The notes beneath the pieces were generated by a model that did no database searches, was not told the DNA's origin, and worked only from the letters and a program-made list of their open reading frames with translations. Made by a program: the position numbers and the translations under genes. Positions 7,515 to 15,182 of a stretch of DNA of 45,547 bases are shown piece by piece; the stretch's first letter is position 1; each line of letters begins with the position of its first letter. Source of the stretch: Bdellovibrio sp. (lineage in GTDB: Bacteria; Bdellovibrionota; Bdellovibrionia; Bdellovibrionales; Bdellovibrionaceae); the NCBI GenBank assembly GCA_014378765.1, contig JACMNA010000093.1, forward strand, positions 1-45,547. Direction: 5' to 3'.

Positions 7515-8768
7515 TTACGCCTTAAACTCATCTAAATTAATATTGTAGTGCCGAATACGGTCGTGCAAAGTCGACTTGGGCATACCTAGGTCAATGGCGG
7601 TGCGCTTTTGATTTCCTTGGTTCGCCGCTAATCTTTTTAAAATCATTTGTTTCTCGATCTCCTTGATGACCGACATCTGATTGGTATCGGTCACCGTCGC
7701 GTAATTCACGCCGGTCTGTGCGTGAGCCAGGCGTTCTTTGCGGTTTAACAGATGTTCGATATGAATTTCTTCAATGTATTTCTTTGGATAAAGGGCCGAG
7801 GCCCGCGCGACTACGTTTTTAAGCTCACGAATATTTCCGGGCCAGTCGTGTTTTTTAAGTAGTTGAATAGCGTTATAAGAAAAGCGAACTTTCATTTGCC
7901 GGGCGAAAGTATAAAGCAACTCATCAAAGTCTTCTAAACGCTCTTTCAATGCCGGGGCTTCAATGGTGATCACATTAAGTCGAAAAAATAAATCGGATCG
8001 AAAACTGCCTTCACGAATTTTTTGATAAAGATTTTGGTGAGTCGCCGCAATGATGCGAACATTAGTTTTTACCGAGGCATCACTACCGACCGGGCGAATT
8101 TCATTATTTTCTAATGCACGTAGAAGCTTAGCTTGAAGACCGTACGGTAAATCTCCAATTTCGTCTAAAAATAAGGTACCACCGCGGGCCGATTCAAAAG
8201 CACCTTTTCGATCGGCGACGGCGCCGGTGAAACTGCCTTTAATATGTCCGAACAATTCACTTTCAACTAAAGTTTCAGTTAAGGCCGAGCAATTTACGCT
8301 TATGAACGGGGCTTTGGCAAATGGTGAACTTTGATGTAGTGATTGCGCAACAATATCTTTACCCGCGCCGGATGGTCCTAATAATAAAACTGGAAATTTT
8401 GTGGCCGCGACTGAGCTTAAGCTTTTTAATTGTTGATCCCAATATTCGCAGCGACTTGATAACGGAAATTCTTTAGCGACTCGCGATGAATCGTGAACGA
8501 CGAAATCGGCGGCGCCAATGGAAATTAAATCGCCATCTTTTAAAATGGCTTCTAGTACTTGGGCGCCATTTACAAAAGTGCCACCGGTTGAGCGCAAATC
8601 TTTTATGAGTAACTGTTTTTCTTTAGCTTCAAGGCGGGCGTGTCTGGCTTCAACGTTGACCTCGCCCAGTTGAATGGCGCACGTCGAGTCGCTTCCGATA
8701 TTACTATATTCGCTGACTTCCCAGATTTGTTTACTGTTATCTAATAGTTCGATTTGAAATTGAGCCAT
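7515..8768 (-). CDS. Sigma-54-dependent activator with N-terminal FHA domain
   Basis: This 417-residue bacterial enhancer-binding protein has an FHA domain at ~22-90 (NIGSDSTCAIQLGEVNVEAR, RHARLE, TGGTFVNG). An AAA+ domain follows: Walker A GPSGAGKD at 131-138, the sigma-54 contact loop as GSFTGA at 178-183, Walker B GGTLFLDEIGDLP at ~197-209, arginine-rich sensor region and WPGNIRELKNVV. It ends with a Fis-type helix-turn-helix (ILKRLAANQGNQKRTAIDLG). No receiver domain is present; FHA domains read phosphothreonine, so a Ser/Thr kinase is the likely input, as in many myxobacterial activators. ATG 8768 is chosen because GGGAGG lies five to six bases upstream; a start at 8864 would add 32 unlikely residues. 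Confidence 0.9.
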   Translation of the reverse strand: MAQFQIELLDNSKQIWEVSEYSNIGSDSTCAIQLGEVNVEARHARLEAKEKQLLIKDLRSTGGTFVNGAQVLEAILKDGDLISIGAADFVVHDSSRVAKEFPLSSRCEYWDQQLKSLSSVAATKFPVLLLGPSGAGKDIVAQSLHQSSPFAKAPFISVNCSALTETLVESELFGHIKGSFTGAVADRKGAFESARGGTLFLDEIGDLPYGLQAKLLRALENNEIRPVGSDASVKTNVRIIAATHQNLYQKIREGSFRSDLFFRLNVITIEAPALKERLEDFDELLYTFARQMKVRFSYNAIQLLKKHDWPGNIRELKNVVARASALYPKKYIEEIHIEHLLNRKERLAHAQTGVNYATVTDTNQMSVIKEIEKQMILKRLAANQGNQKRTAIDLGMPKSTLHDRIRHYNINLDEFKA

Positions 8769-8891
8769 GGTCCCTCCCAGGATGTTAAAACTTGTTATTT
8801 CAATGTTCACGCCGTTAAATAAGCAGCCGAGGAGTGGTTTATTTGGATATGACTGTAGAAACATCTTATTAAAAAGAATAAAATCTAAGAA

Positions 8892-8920
8892 TTGAGAATT
8901 TAAAGTAAACAGATTAAATT
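8892..8920 (+). promoter_or_regulatory. Candidate engB promoter, probably leaderless
   Basis: TTGAGA (8892-8897; five of six) and TAAATT (8915-8920; four of six) are separated by 17 bases. The -10 ends six bases before ATG 8927, so the A of the start codon would be +1. No Shine-Dalgarno is present between. Confidence 0.5.
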
Positions 8921-8926
8921 AACTCT

Positions 8927-9499
8927 ATGGCAAAAATGACCTTTATTAAGAGTGCAGTGAAAATGAAAGATTTTCCTGAAAGTAAAATGAAAGAAGTGGC
9001 CTTCGCGGGCCGCTCTAATGCCGGCAAATCTTCACTTATTAATATATGGGCGAATGAAAAAATTGCGAAGGTCAGCCAATCTCCCGGTAAAACAAGGCTT
9101 CTCAATTTTTTTGCGATGGGCACAAGTTACATCATCGTCGATATGCCTGGTTATGGTTATGCTTCACGCGGTGCCGATGAAATTACGACCTGGCGAAAAA
9201 TGGTTCAAAATTATTTGAGTCAACGTCAGCAATTAGCCGGCTTAGTTTTATTGATGGATATGGCGCGTGATTGGTCGGAAGATGAAGAAACAATTGCGCA
9301 GTATATGATGAAGCAAGATTTACCAGTGGCGATTGGCCTGACTAAATCAGATAAATTTTCTAAAACTGATATTGCAAAAGCCATTGCGCGAATTAAAAAT
9401 CAATCGCGCATTGAAGATGTTTACCCGGTCTCTTCGCAGACGCGCGCTGGCTGTGAAGAGTTTGAAGAATTTATTTTTCGTAATTGGATTAAAAAATGA
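8927..9499 (+). CDS. engB: EngB/YsxC/YihA-family ribosome-assembly GTPase
   Basis: This 190-residue protein matches the usual EngB length. The GTPase motifs are in order: G1 AGRSNAGKSSLIN (~27-38), G3 DMPGYGYA (~68-75) and G4 LTKSDK (~132), with the family-specific SQSPGKTRLLNFF stretch as the switch I region. EngB assists late assembly of the large ribosomal subunit. The gene is the first of a run whose members overlap: its stop overlaps the kdsB start by four bases (ATGA). It diverges from the FHA activator, with about 158 bases between the two starts. Confidence 0.93.
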   Translation: MAKMTFIKSAVKMKDFPESKMKEVAFAGRSNAGKSSLINIWANEKIAKVSQSPGKTRLLNFFAMGTSYIIVDMPGYGYASRGADEITTWRKMVQNYLSQRQQLAGLVLLMDMARDWSEDEETIAQYMMKQDLPVAIGLTKSDKFSKTDIAKAIARIKNQSRIEDVYPVSSQTRAGCEEFEEFIFRNWIKK

Positions 9500-10218
9500 A
9501 AGTAATTGCCGTTATTCCTGCGCGCTATGGGTCCACGCGTTTTCCGGGGAAGCCCTTAGTGATGCTAAAAGGTAAACCGCTTTTGCAATGGGTCGTTGAA
9601 GGTGCGCGCACGAGCCAGCTTATTCAAAAAATTTTCGTGGCCACCGACGACGCCCGCATTCAAGAGCTATGTAAAAAAATAAATGTAGATTGTTTGATGA
9701 CGCGACCTGATTGCCCGACCGGAACAGATCGATTGTTTGAAGCGACTCAAACTTTAAACTTTGATGTCGTACTGAATATTCAAGGCGATGAGCCTCTTAT
9801 TAATCAAGAGCATATTGACCCACTAGTGCAGGCGTTTTTACAAGAGCCTAAACTAGATATGGCCACATTGGCGCATCCGCTTTTAGCCGATGACGTCAAT
9901 AATTTAAATGCCGTTAAAGTGATCACCAACGTAAAGAACGAAGCCATCTACTTTAGTCGCTTTGCCATTCCTTATTCGCGTGAAGGTTTTAGTTTACACG
10001 GGCCGGCGCTGAAACATATTGGATTGTACGCATACTCTAAGGCCTTCTTGCGCGAGTTTTGCTCAAGCCCACAGGCGGCGATTGAAAAATTTGAAAGTTT
10101 AGAGCAGTTAAGAGCCCTTTATCTGGGGGCAAAAATCAAAGTGCTGCGGGTTAAAAAACCGACATACGGTGTTGATACGCCCGAAGATTTGCAAAAGCTT
10201 GAAGCTAGCTTGAAGTAA
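9496..10218 (+). CDS. kdsB: 3-deoxy-manno-octulosonate cytidylyltransferase (CMP-Kdo synthetase)
   Basis: This 240-residue enzyme activates Kdo with CTP to CMP-Kdo for the inner core of lipopolysaccharide. Visible motifs are the nucleotide-binding start VIPARYGSTRFPGKPL (residues ~5-20), ATDDARI, CPTGTDRLFEA and the metal-binding NIQGDEPLI (~95). The C-terminal PTYGVDTPEDL matches the family's 'GVDTpeDLe' ending. Start and stop overlap engB by four bases, pointing to translational coupling. Its substrate CTP is made by the next gene, pyrG, and its Kdo precursor by kdsD and kdsC further on. Confidence 0.96.
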   Translation: MKVIAVIPARYGSTRFPGKPLVMLKGKPLLQWVVEGARTSQLIQKIFVATDDARIQELCKKINVDCLMTRPDCPTGTDRLFEATQTLNFDVVLNIQGDEPLINQEHIDPLVQAFLQEPKLDMATLAHPLLADDVNNLNAVKVITNVKNEAIYFSRFAIPYSREGFSLHGPALKHIGLYAYSKAFLREFCSSPQAAIEKFESLEQLRALYLGAKIKVLRVKKPTYGVDTPEDLQKLEASLK

Positions 10219-10228
10219 CTGCTAAAGT
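10199..10228 (+). promoter_or_regulatory. Weak candidate internal promoter for pyrG
   Basis: TTGAAG (10199-10204; four of six) and TAAAGT (10223-10228; four of six) lie 18 bases apart, overlapping the end of kdsB. The -10 ends six bases before ATG 10235 and there is no Shine-Dalgarno. The layout matches the other leaderless candidates but the boxes are weaker. Confidence 0.25.
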
Positions 10229-10234
10229 GCCTAC

Positions 10235-11911
10235 ATGGCCATTTTAAAAAAAGATCCCATCATCAAAATGCTACAAAAACCCGTGATCAAGCCAAACCGC
10301 CTTAAGCAAAAATTTATTTTTGTAACGGGTGGAGTCGTATCTTCAATCGGCAAGGGATTAACGGCCGCAAGTCTTGGTTCTTTACTGGAAGCACGCGGAT
10401 TTAAAGTCACCATTATGAAATTTGATCCGTACTTGAATGTTGATCCGGGTACAATGTCGCCGCTACAGCACGGGGAAGTTTACGTAACGAATGACGGGGC
10501 CGAGACCGATTTAGATTTAGGGCACTACGAACGTTTTACCAATGCCATTTTGCTGCGATCGAATTCCGTTAGCGCCGGGCAAATTTACGATACGGTTATT
10601 TCACGAGAACGTCGCGGCGATTACCTAGGCGGAACGGTGCAAGTCATTCCGCATATTACCGACGAAATTAAATCGCGCGTTTACGAAGCGGCTCAAGGCA
10701 GTGAAATTGCGATCGTTGAAATTGGTGGGACGGTTGGTGATATTGAAGCTCAACCCTTTTTTGAAGCGATTAGACAATTACGTCTTGATTTGGGCCCGAC
10801 CAATACAGTTTTAGTTCACGTCACGTACGTGCCGTTTATTGCGGTGGCGGGAGAATTAAAAAGTAAGCCTACGCAGCACTCGGTGAAAGAATTGCGCGAG
10901 ATTGGTTTACAGCCTGATTTCTTGGTTTGCCGAAGTGAAAAAACAATCGACGATAATCTGAAAGCCAAAATTGGATTATTTTGCTCAATTAAAAAAGATC
11001 ACGTGATCTCGGCGAAAGACTCTAAAAGTATTTACGATGTACCGTTAGCTTTGCACGCTGAAAATCTAGATAAGTTGGTCGTTGAGTGCTTGAACTTGAA
11101 AAAAACCAAGTACAGTATTTCGGGCTGGCAAAAGATTGCAAAGATACAGGGTTCACCAAGGGGTGTCGTTAAGATTGCCATCGTCGGAAAGTACGTTGAT
11201 TTAAAAGAATCTTATAAATCACTCAACGAATCACTCGTACACGGTGGGTTAGCGAATCACGTGAAATTAGATATCATGTACGTCGACTCAGAAAAATTAA
11301 ATTCAAAGAACGCCAAAACCCTGCTAGCCGGAGCGCAAGGAATTTTAGTGCCGGGTGGCTTTGGCACGCGCGGAGTTGAAGGAAAAATTTCGGCCATTCA
11401 GTTTGCACGCGAACAGAAGATTCCATTTTTTGGAATTTGTTTTGGAATGCAATTAGCGGCCATTGAGTTCGCGCGAAATGTTTGCGGCATTCGTGATGCA
11501 ACTTCACGTGAATTCGTAGGCGATAAAAAACGTGGTGGAAATATCGTAATTGATTCAATGATCGAGCAACGCGGCATCGTCGATAAAGGCGGCACCATGC
11601 GCCTAGGCGCTTTTAGCTGTAAGTTAGCACCCAAAAGTTTGGCGCTAAAGATCTATAAAAAGAATCAAATTTCTGAGCGACACCGTCACCGCTTTGAATT
11701 CAATAACAAATATAAAGATCTGTTCGAAAAAAACGGTTTACGCGCTACGGGCATAAATGAAGAGCGTGATCTAGTTGAGATTTTAGAAAATACGAAACAC
11801 CCGTGGTTTATCGGCGTGCAATTTCATCCCGAGTTTAAATCGAAGCCCTTAAGTCCGCATCCGTTATTTGCGGAATTTGTCAAAGCTTCTTCAAAGCAAG
11901 GTGGTGTCTAA
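10235..11911 (+). CDS. pyrG: CTP synthase
   Basis: This 558-residue enzyme makes CTP from UTP, ATP and glutamine. The N-terminal synthetase domain opens with [20 protein letters not shown] (P-loop-like), then [16 protein letters not shown] and [20 protein letters not shown]. The C-terminal glutaminase domain has the nucleophile in FFGICFGMQ (Cys ~401) and the His-Glu pair in [12 protein letters not shown] 20-odd-residue leader precedes the usual family start; an internal ATG at 10268 is possible, but neither has a Shine-Dalgarno. Its place between kdsB and kdsD ties CTP supply to Kdo activation. Its stop overlaps the kdsD start (TAATG). Confidence 0.97.
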   Translation: MAILKKDPIIKMLQKPVIKPNRLKQKFIFVTGGVVSSIGKGLTAASLGSLLEARGFKVTIMKFDPYLNVDPGTMSPLQHGEVYVTNDGAETDLDLGHYERFTNAILLRSNSVSAGQIYDTVISRERRGDYLGGTVQVIPHITDEIKSRVYEAAQGSEIAIVEIGGTVGDIEAQPFFEAIRQLRLDLGPTNTVLVHVTYVPFIAVAGELKSKPTQHSVKELREIGLQPDFLVCRSEKTIDDNLKAKIGLFCSIKKDHVISAKDSKSIYDVPLALHAENLDKLVVECLNLKKTKYSISGWQKIAKIQGSPRGVVKIAIVGKYVDLKESYKSLNESLVHGGLANHVKLDIMYVDSEKLNSKNAKTLLAGAQGILVPGGFGTRGVEGKISAIQFAREQKIPFFGICFGMQLAAIEFARNVCGIRDATSREFVGDKKRGGNIVIDSMIEQRGIVDKGGTMRLGAFSCKLAPKSLALKIYKKNQISERHRHRFEFNNKYKDLFEKNGLRATGINEERDLVEILENTKHPWFIGVQFHPEFKSKPLSPHPLFAEFVKASSKQGGV

Positions 11912-12888
11912 TGAGTTCTTCATTAAAAATTGCCGAACAAACTCTACGAATTGAAGCCGAAAGTATTTTAAATTTAATTCCACGTCTAGGTGAAAAATTC
12001 GAACACGCAGTAAAGCTGGTCTTCGAATGTAAAGGTAAAGTCATTTTAACCGGCATCGGTAAGTCGGGCCAAATTGCGCGAAAATTGGCAAGCACATTTG
12101 CCAGTACGGGAACGCCCGCACTTTATCTTCATCCGGCCGAAAGTAGCCACGGTGATTTAGGCGTGATTGCAAAAACAGATTTAGTAATTGCGCTTTCGTA
12201 TGGTGGAGAAGCAAACGAATTGAATGCGATCATTAATTTTATTTCTCGAAATGGTGTTCCGCTAATTGCTGTTACTGGTAAAGTTACAAGCACGCTTGCT
12301 AAGGCCGCTAGCGCTGTGCTTGATGTTTCGGTTTCGCGTGAAGCGTGCCCACTTAATTTAGCGCCAACGTCTTCAAGCACGGCGACTTTAGCAATGGGAG
12401 ATGCTTTGGCCATGGCAGTCTTAGAGCAACGCGGATTTAAATCTGAAAATTATGCTGAACTTCACCCGGGTGGCTCACTGGGAGCAAAGTTAATGCGTGT
12501 AAAAGATATTATGAAAACTGGCGCAGCGTTACCCTTCGTTAAAAAAGAATCATCAATGAAAGAAATTCTGACGGCGATGACTCATCAAAGTGTGCGCGGT
12601 GCCGCATGTGTGCTCGACGAAAATGGAAAACTAGCGGGCGTTATTACCGACGGAGATATCCGTCGTTTTCTAGAAAAAAATCAGGATCCATTTACGAAAG
12701 CTGCGCACGACCTCATGTCGCATTCACCGCGAACCATTGATTCTAATGAACTGGCAGAAAAAGCATTATTTTTAATGGAACAATTTCGTATTCAAATGCT
12801 GATTGTCTTAGATCAAACTTCAAATACGCCAATGAAGCCCGTGGGAATGTTAATTTACCAAGACCTTCTGAGTTCGAAAGTTCGTTAA
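11911..12888 (+). CDS. kdsD: Arabinose-5-phosphate isomerase (KdsD/KpsF/GutQ family)
   Basis: This 325-residue enzyme converts ribulose 5-phosphate to arabinose 5-phosphate, the first committed step toward Kdo. A SIS domain (~35-190) contains the family block GIGKSGQIARKLASTFASTG, PAESSHGDLG and ALSYGGEANEL. Two CBS domains follow (~205-325) with the typical MKTGAALPFV and LAGVITDGDIRRFLE. AGGTGG precedes the ATG, which overlaps the pyrG stop. The name KdsD is given because kdsB and kdsC flank it. Confidence 0.94.
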   Translation: MSSSLKIAEQTLRIEAESILNLIPRLGEKFEHAVKLVFECKGKVILTGIGKSGQIARKLASTFASTGTPALYLHPAESSHGDLGVIAKTDLVIALSYGGEANELNAIINFISRNGVPLIAVTGKVTSTLAKAASAVLDVSVSREACPLNLAPTSSSTATLAMGDALAMAVLEQRGFKSENYAELHPGGSLGAKLMRVKDIMKTGAALPFVKKESSMKEILTAMTHQSVRGAACVLDENGKLAGVITDGDIRRFLEKNQDPFTKAAHDLMSHSPRTIDSNELAEKALFLMEQFRIQMLIVLDQTSNTPMKPVGMLIYQDLLSSKVR

Positions 12889-12901
12889 AACCTTAAATAT
12901 T

Positions 12902-12928
12902 CAAGACTAAGGTCTTGTCTACAAGACC
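12902..12928 (+). other. Two mutually exclusive hairpins between kdsD and kdsC
   Basis: CAAGAC (12902-12907), GGTCTTG (12911-12917) and CAAGACC (12922-12928) form an alternating set: the middle element can pair with either outer one, giving stems of six or seven bases with four-base loops. Attenuators often use this geometry, but no T-run follows either stem. It may simply be a transcript-end structure. Confidence 0.4.
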
Positions 12929-12976
12929 AATTATCAGTCGATACAGACCTTCGTCGGCTTTTGGCACGTACATTCC

Positions 12977-13005
12977 TTGCCGTGGTGATTTATATTTTCC
13001 ACAAT
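12977..13005 (+). promoter_or_regulatory. Candidate kdsC promoter, possibly leaderless at GTG 13012
   Basis: TTGCCG (12977-12982; four of six) and CACAAT (13000-13005; four of six) are 17 bases apart. The -10 ends six bases before GTG 13012. There is no Shine-Dalgarno before that GTG. Confidence 0.35.
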
Positions 13006-13011
13006 GAAATC

Positions 13012-13515
13012 GTGGGTATAGATATAAATAAATTGAACCCAATTAAAATGTTAGTTTTAGACGTTGACGGTGTCCTGACCGATTGTCGGTTGTGGATGGA
13101 TTCAAACGGTGAATGGAAAAGATTTTTTTCAATTCGCGATGGAGTCGGAATTAAAGCGTTAATTGAAGCCGGATACAAATTAGCCATTATCACCGGAACA
13201 AAAGCCAGTGACATACGTGCGCGCGCGAAAGTTTTAGGAATCAATTATTTTTACGAAGGGGCTAGCGACAAGTGGCCTTCATTCGAACAACTGCAAAAAG
13301 AATCTGGAATCTCACCAAGTGAAATGGCCTACGTAGGTGACGATGTTTTTGATATTCGCATTTTGCAATCGGTGGCGTTCGGCGCAACGGTGCCCGAAGC
13401 CGTTGATGAAGTGCTTGAGGTTGCTAGTTACGTAACGAAGCGTGCGGGTGGCAATGGGGCCGTTCGCGAGATCTGTGATTTTATTTTAAAGTACGGACAT
13501 TATGCAAAAAACTGA
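13012..13515 (+). CDS. kdsC: 3-deoxy-D-manno-octulosonate 8-phosphate phosphatase
   Basis: This HAD-family phosphatase releases Kdo from Kdo-8-phosphate. At about 167 residues it has the compact KdsC length without a large cap. Motif I is LVLDVDGVLTDCRLW (nucleophile Asp ~17), motif II ITGTKASDIRARAKVLGI, and motif III MAYVGDDVFDI with the acidic metal ligands; KRAGGNGAVREICDFIL is the characteristic C-terminus. The start is uncertain: the frame is open from a TTG at 12961, but family alignment favours GTG 13012, and ATG 13048 would cut into motif I. It is one of three Kdo genes in this run. Its end overlaps an in-frame ATG of the next gene. Confidence 0.92.
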   Translation: MGIDINKLNPIKMLVLDVDGVLTDCRLWMDSNGEWKRFFSIRDGVGIKALIEAGYKLAIITGTKASDIRARAKVLGINYFYEGASDKWPSFEQLQKESGISPSEMAYVGDDVFDIRILQSVAFGATVPEAVDEVLEVASYVTKRAGGNGAVREICDFILKYGHYAKN

Positions 13516-13522
13516 GGTGTTT

Positions 13523-14290
13523 GTGGTAAAAAAAGTTTTAAAGATTGTTTTGGCGGCCAGCTTATTCTTAAGCAGCTCGATTGGTATCGCCGAAGAAAAT
13601 ATCGATGTTCCAAAAGATGAATTAGTTCAAGAGACCGTGTACCCGGTATTTGATAATCCGGTTAGCGTTAAAAACCGTAACGTTCAAGATTCTCATGCAA
13701 TCGATGTAGGAATTTTCGGTGGGCTGGCTTTGACGGAGCCAATTTCAAACACCACTAAAATGGGCGTCGCCTTTAATTACCATTTGAATTACACGCACTC
13801 GGTTGGATTAGTATGGGCTAAAAATAGTTCTGGTTTATCAAAGGATGCTCAGGGGATTAAAGAACAATTTGGCTTAGATTACGGCCGCGCCCCTGCGCCA
13901 GATTATGCCGTTCTAGTTGATTATAATTACAAAGCTTATTACGGAAAATTAAGCTTAACCAGTAATGGCGTAATCAACACCACAATCTACGGTTCTTTCG
14001 CGGGCGGAATGATTAAGTACGTTCATAAATCATATCCCATGTTAGCTGTCGGCATCGGCGAAAGATTCTATTTCACAAAAAGTCTTTCTTTAAAAATGGA
14101 CTTACGACTTTATGCCCATCAGGCTCCGATTCCTTTCAAGGCGGGTGCCTTATGTGATGGTTCAAAAGCCACGTGTGGCGGCGGCGGTCAAACCACGCCC
14201 GGGCGCGATCCGGTTCCAAGTTATGATAGTTTTGAAGAGCGTTTAACTTACACGACTAATCTTGAATTCGGAATGAATTATTTATTTTAA
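13523..14290 (+). CDS. Outer-membrane beta-barrel protein, first of a pair
   Basis: This 255-residue protein has a signal peptide (VKKVLKIVLAASLFLSSSIG, cleaved near IAEEN). A short charged region follows, then alternating beta-strand-like segments with aromatic ends (YHLNYTHSVGLVWAKN, AVLVDYNYKAYYGKLSL, LAVGIGERFYFTKSLSLKMD) and a terminal TTNLEFGMNYLF ending in Phe, the usual barrel signal. It resembles the outer-membrane barrel domain shared by myxobacteria and Bdellovibrio near gliding genes (TIGR04565-type). GTG 13523 is chosen because GAGG at 13514-13517 precedes it; ATG 13502, overlapping kdsC, is the alternative. It is probably the GltA/GltB-like barrel of the machine encoded downstream. 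Confidence 0.75.
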   Translation: MVKKVLKIVLAASLFLSSSIGIAEENIDVPKDELVQETVYPVFDNPVSVKNRNVQDSHAIDVGIFGGLALTEPISNTTKMGVAFNYHLNYTHSVGLVWAKNSSGLSKDAQGIKEQFGLDYGRAPAPDYAVLVDYNYKAYYGKLSLTSNGVINTTIYGSFAGGMIKYVHKSYPMLAVGIGERFYFTKSLSLKMDLRLYAHQAPIPFKAGALCDGSKATCGGGGQTTPGRDPVPSYDSFEERLTYTTNLEFGMNYLF

Positions 14291-14303
14291 GGAGATTCGC
14301 GGT

Positions 14304-15182
14304 ATGAAATTGATTTTACTTTCTTTTATTGCGGTTCTTTTAAGTTATCAAAGCCAAGTAATGGCGGCGCCGCAAATATTAGACGATCAAGAAGTTGTTG
14401 ATATCGAAAGCTTATATAAGACCGCGCCTAAAAAAGCGCAGCCCGTGGCCGAGCCGGCCCAGACCGAGTCTGAAAAAACGGTTGAGCAAGTTTCTAATGG
14501 TGAAGAGCAAGTGGCGCCTGATGCCCAACCGCCTGGGCAAACGCAAGCCGCGCCGAAAAATAAGGAAAATAAGGCCGAAAGTTTAACCGATCTAAATCGG
14601 TTAGCACCATTTAGCGAAGTTTCTGTCATTCAAAAAAAGTATTTATCAAAAACTGAACGCGTGCAGCTTTTTGCCGGTGGTGGAATGACGACGAATTCAC
14701 CGTGGTTTTTAAATTTGGGATTAAAATTAAACGTGGCCTATCACTTTACGGAATCATGGGGCGTTGAGCTTGGCGGCTTATTTCTTTCGAATTCAGAACG
14801 TGAAGTGGCTAAAGAAATTCGAGATAATAATAAATTGCAGCCAGAGACTTTCGTAACGACAAAAAGTTATATGGGCGCTGATATTTTTTGGGCTCCCATT
14901 TACGGCAAGGTTACCTTTCTGAATAACCGTATTATTCCATTTGATATGTACTTCACCCTCGGTGGCGGAACATCGAATACAACGTCAGTAGAAAAAAATG
15001 TTCCTACCTTTCACGTGGGCACCGGACAAATTTTTGCTTTATCAAAGGGAATGGCCTTTCGTTGGGACTACAGCTGGACGCACTTTTCAGCGACACCTAT
15101 TGGCGCGGCCAAGAGTGAATACGACGATTTAATTTTGACGGCTGGGTTTAGTTTCTTCTTTCCGGAGGCAAAGTACCGATGA
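14304..15182 (+). CDS. Outer-membrane beta-barrel protein, second of a pair
   Basis: This 292-residue protein has a signal peptide (MKLILLSFIAVLLSYQSQVMA). A proline/glutamate/glutamine-rich low-complexity linker follows (~35-100) that could span periplasm or peptidoglycan, then a barrel domain (~110-292). The barrel reads like that of its neighbour: VQLFAGGGMTTNSPWFLNLG, LKLNVAYHFTESWGVELGGL, FDMYFTLGGG, FRWDYSWTHF and a final FSFFFPEAKYR. AAGGAG lies ahead of the ATG. Its stop overlaps the next start by four bases. The paired barrels ahead of TPR proteins parallel the GltA-GltB arrangement of Myxococcus; this is by analogy. Confidence 0.75.
   Translation: MKLILLSFIAVLLSYQSQVMAAPQILDDQEVVDIESLYKTAPKKAQPVAEPAQTESEKTVEQVSNGEEQVAPDAQPPGQTQAAPKNKENKAESLTDLNRLAPFSEVSVIQKKYLSKTERVQLFAGGGMTTNSPWFLNLGLKLNVAYHFTESWGVELGGLFLSNSEREVAKEIRDNNKLQPETFVTTKSYMGADIFWAPIYGKVTFLNNRIIPFDMYFTLGGGTSNTTSVEKNVPTFHVGTGQIFALSKGMAFRWDYSWTHFSATPIGAAKSEYDDLILTAGFSFFFPEAKYR

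Noticed and set aside
12960-12981. Sigma-54-like sequence TGGCACG...TTGC upstream of kdsC
   Set aside because: The spacer between TGGCACG and TTGC is eight bases, against four in the consensus, so the GG and GC dinucleotides are not on the correct helical phase.
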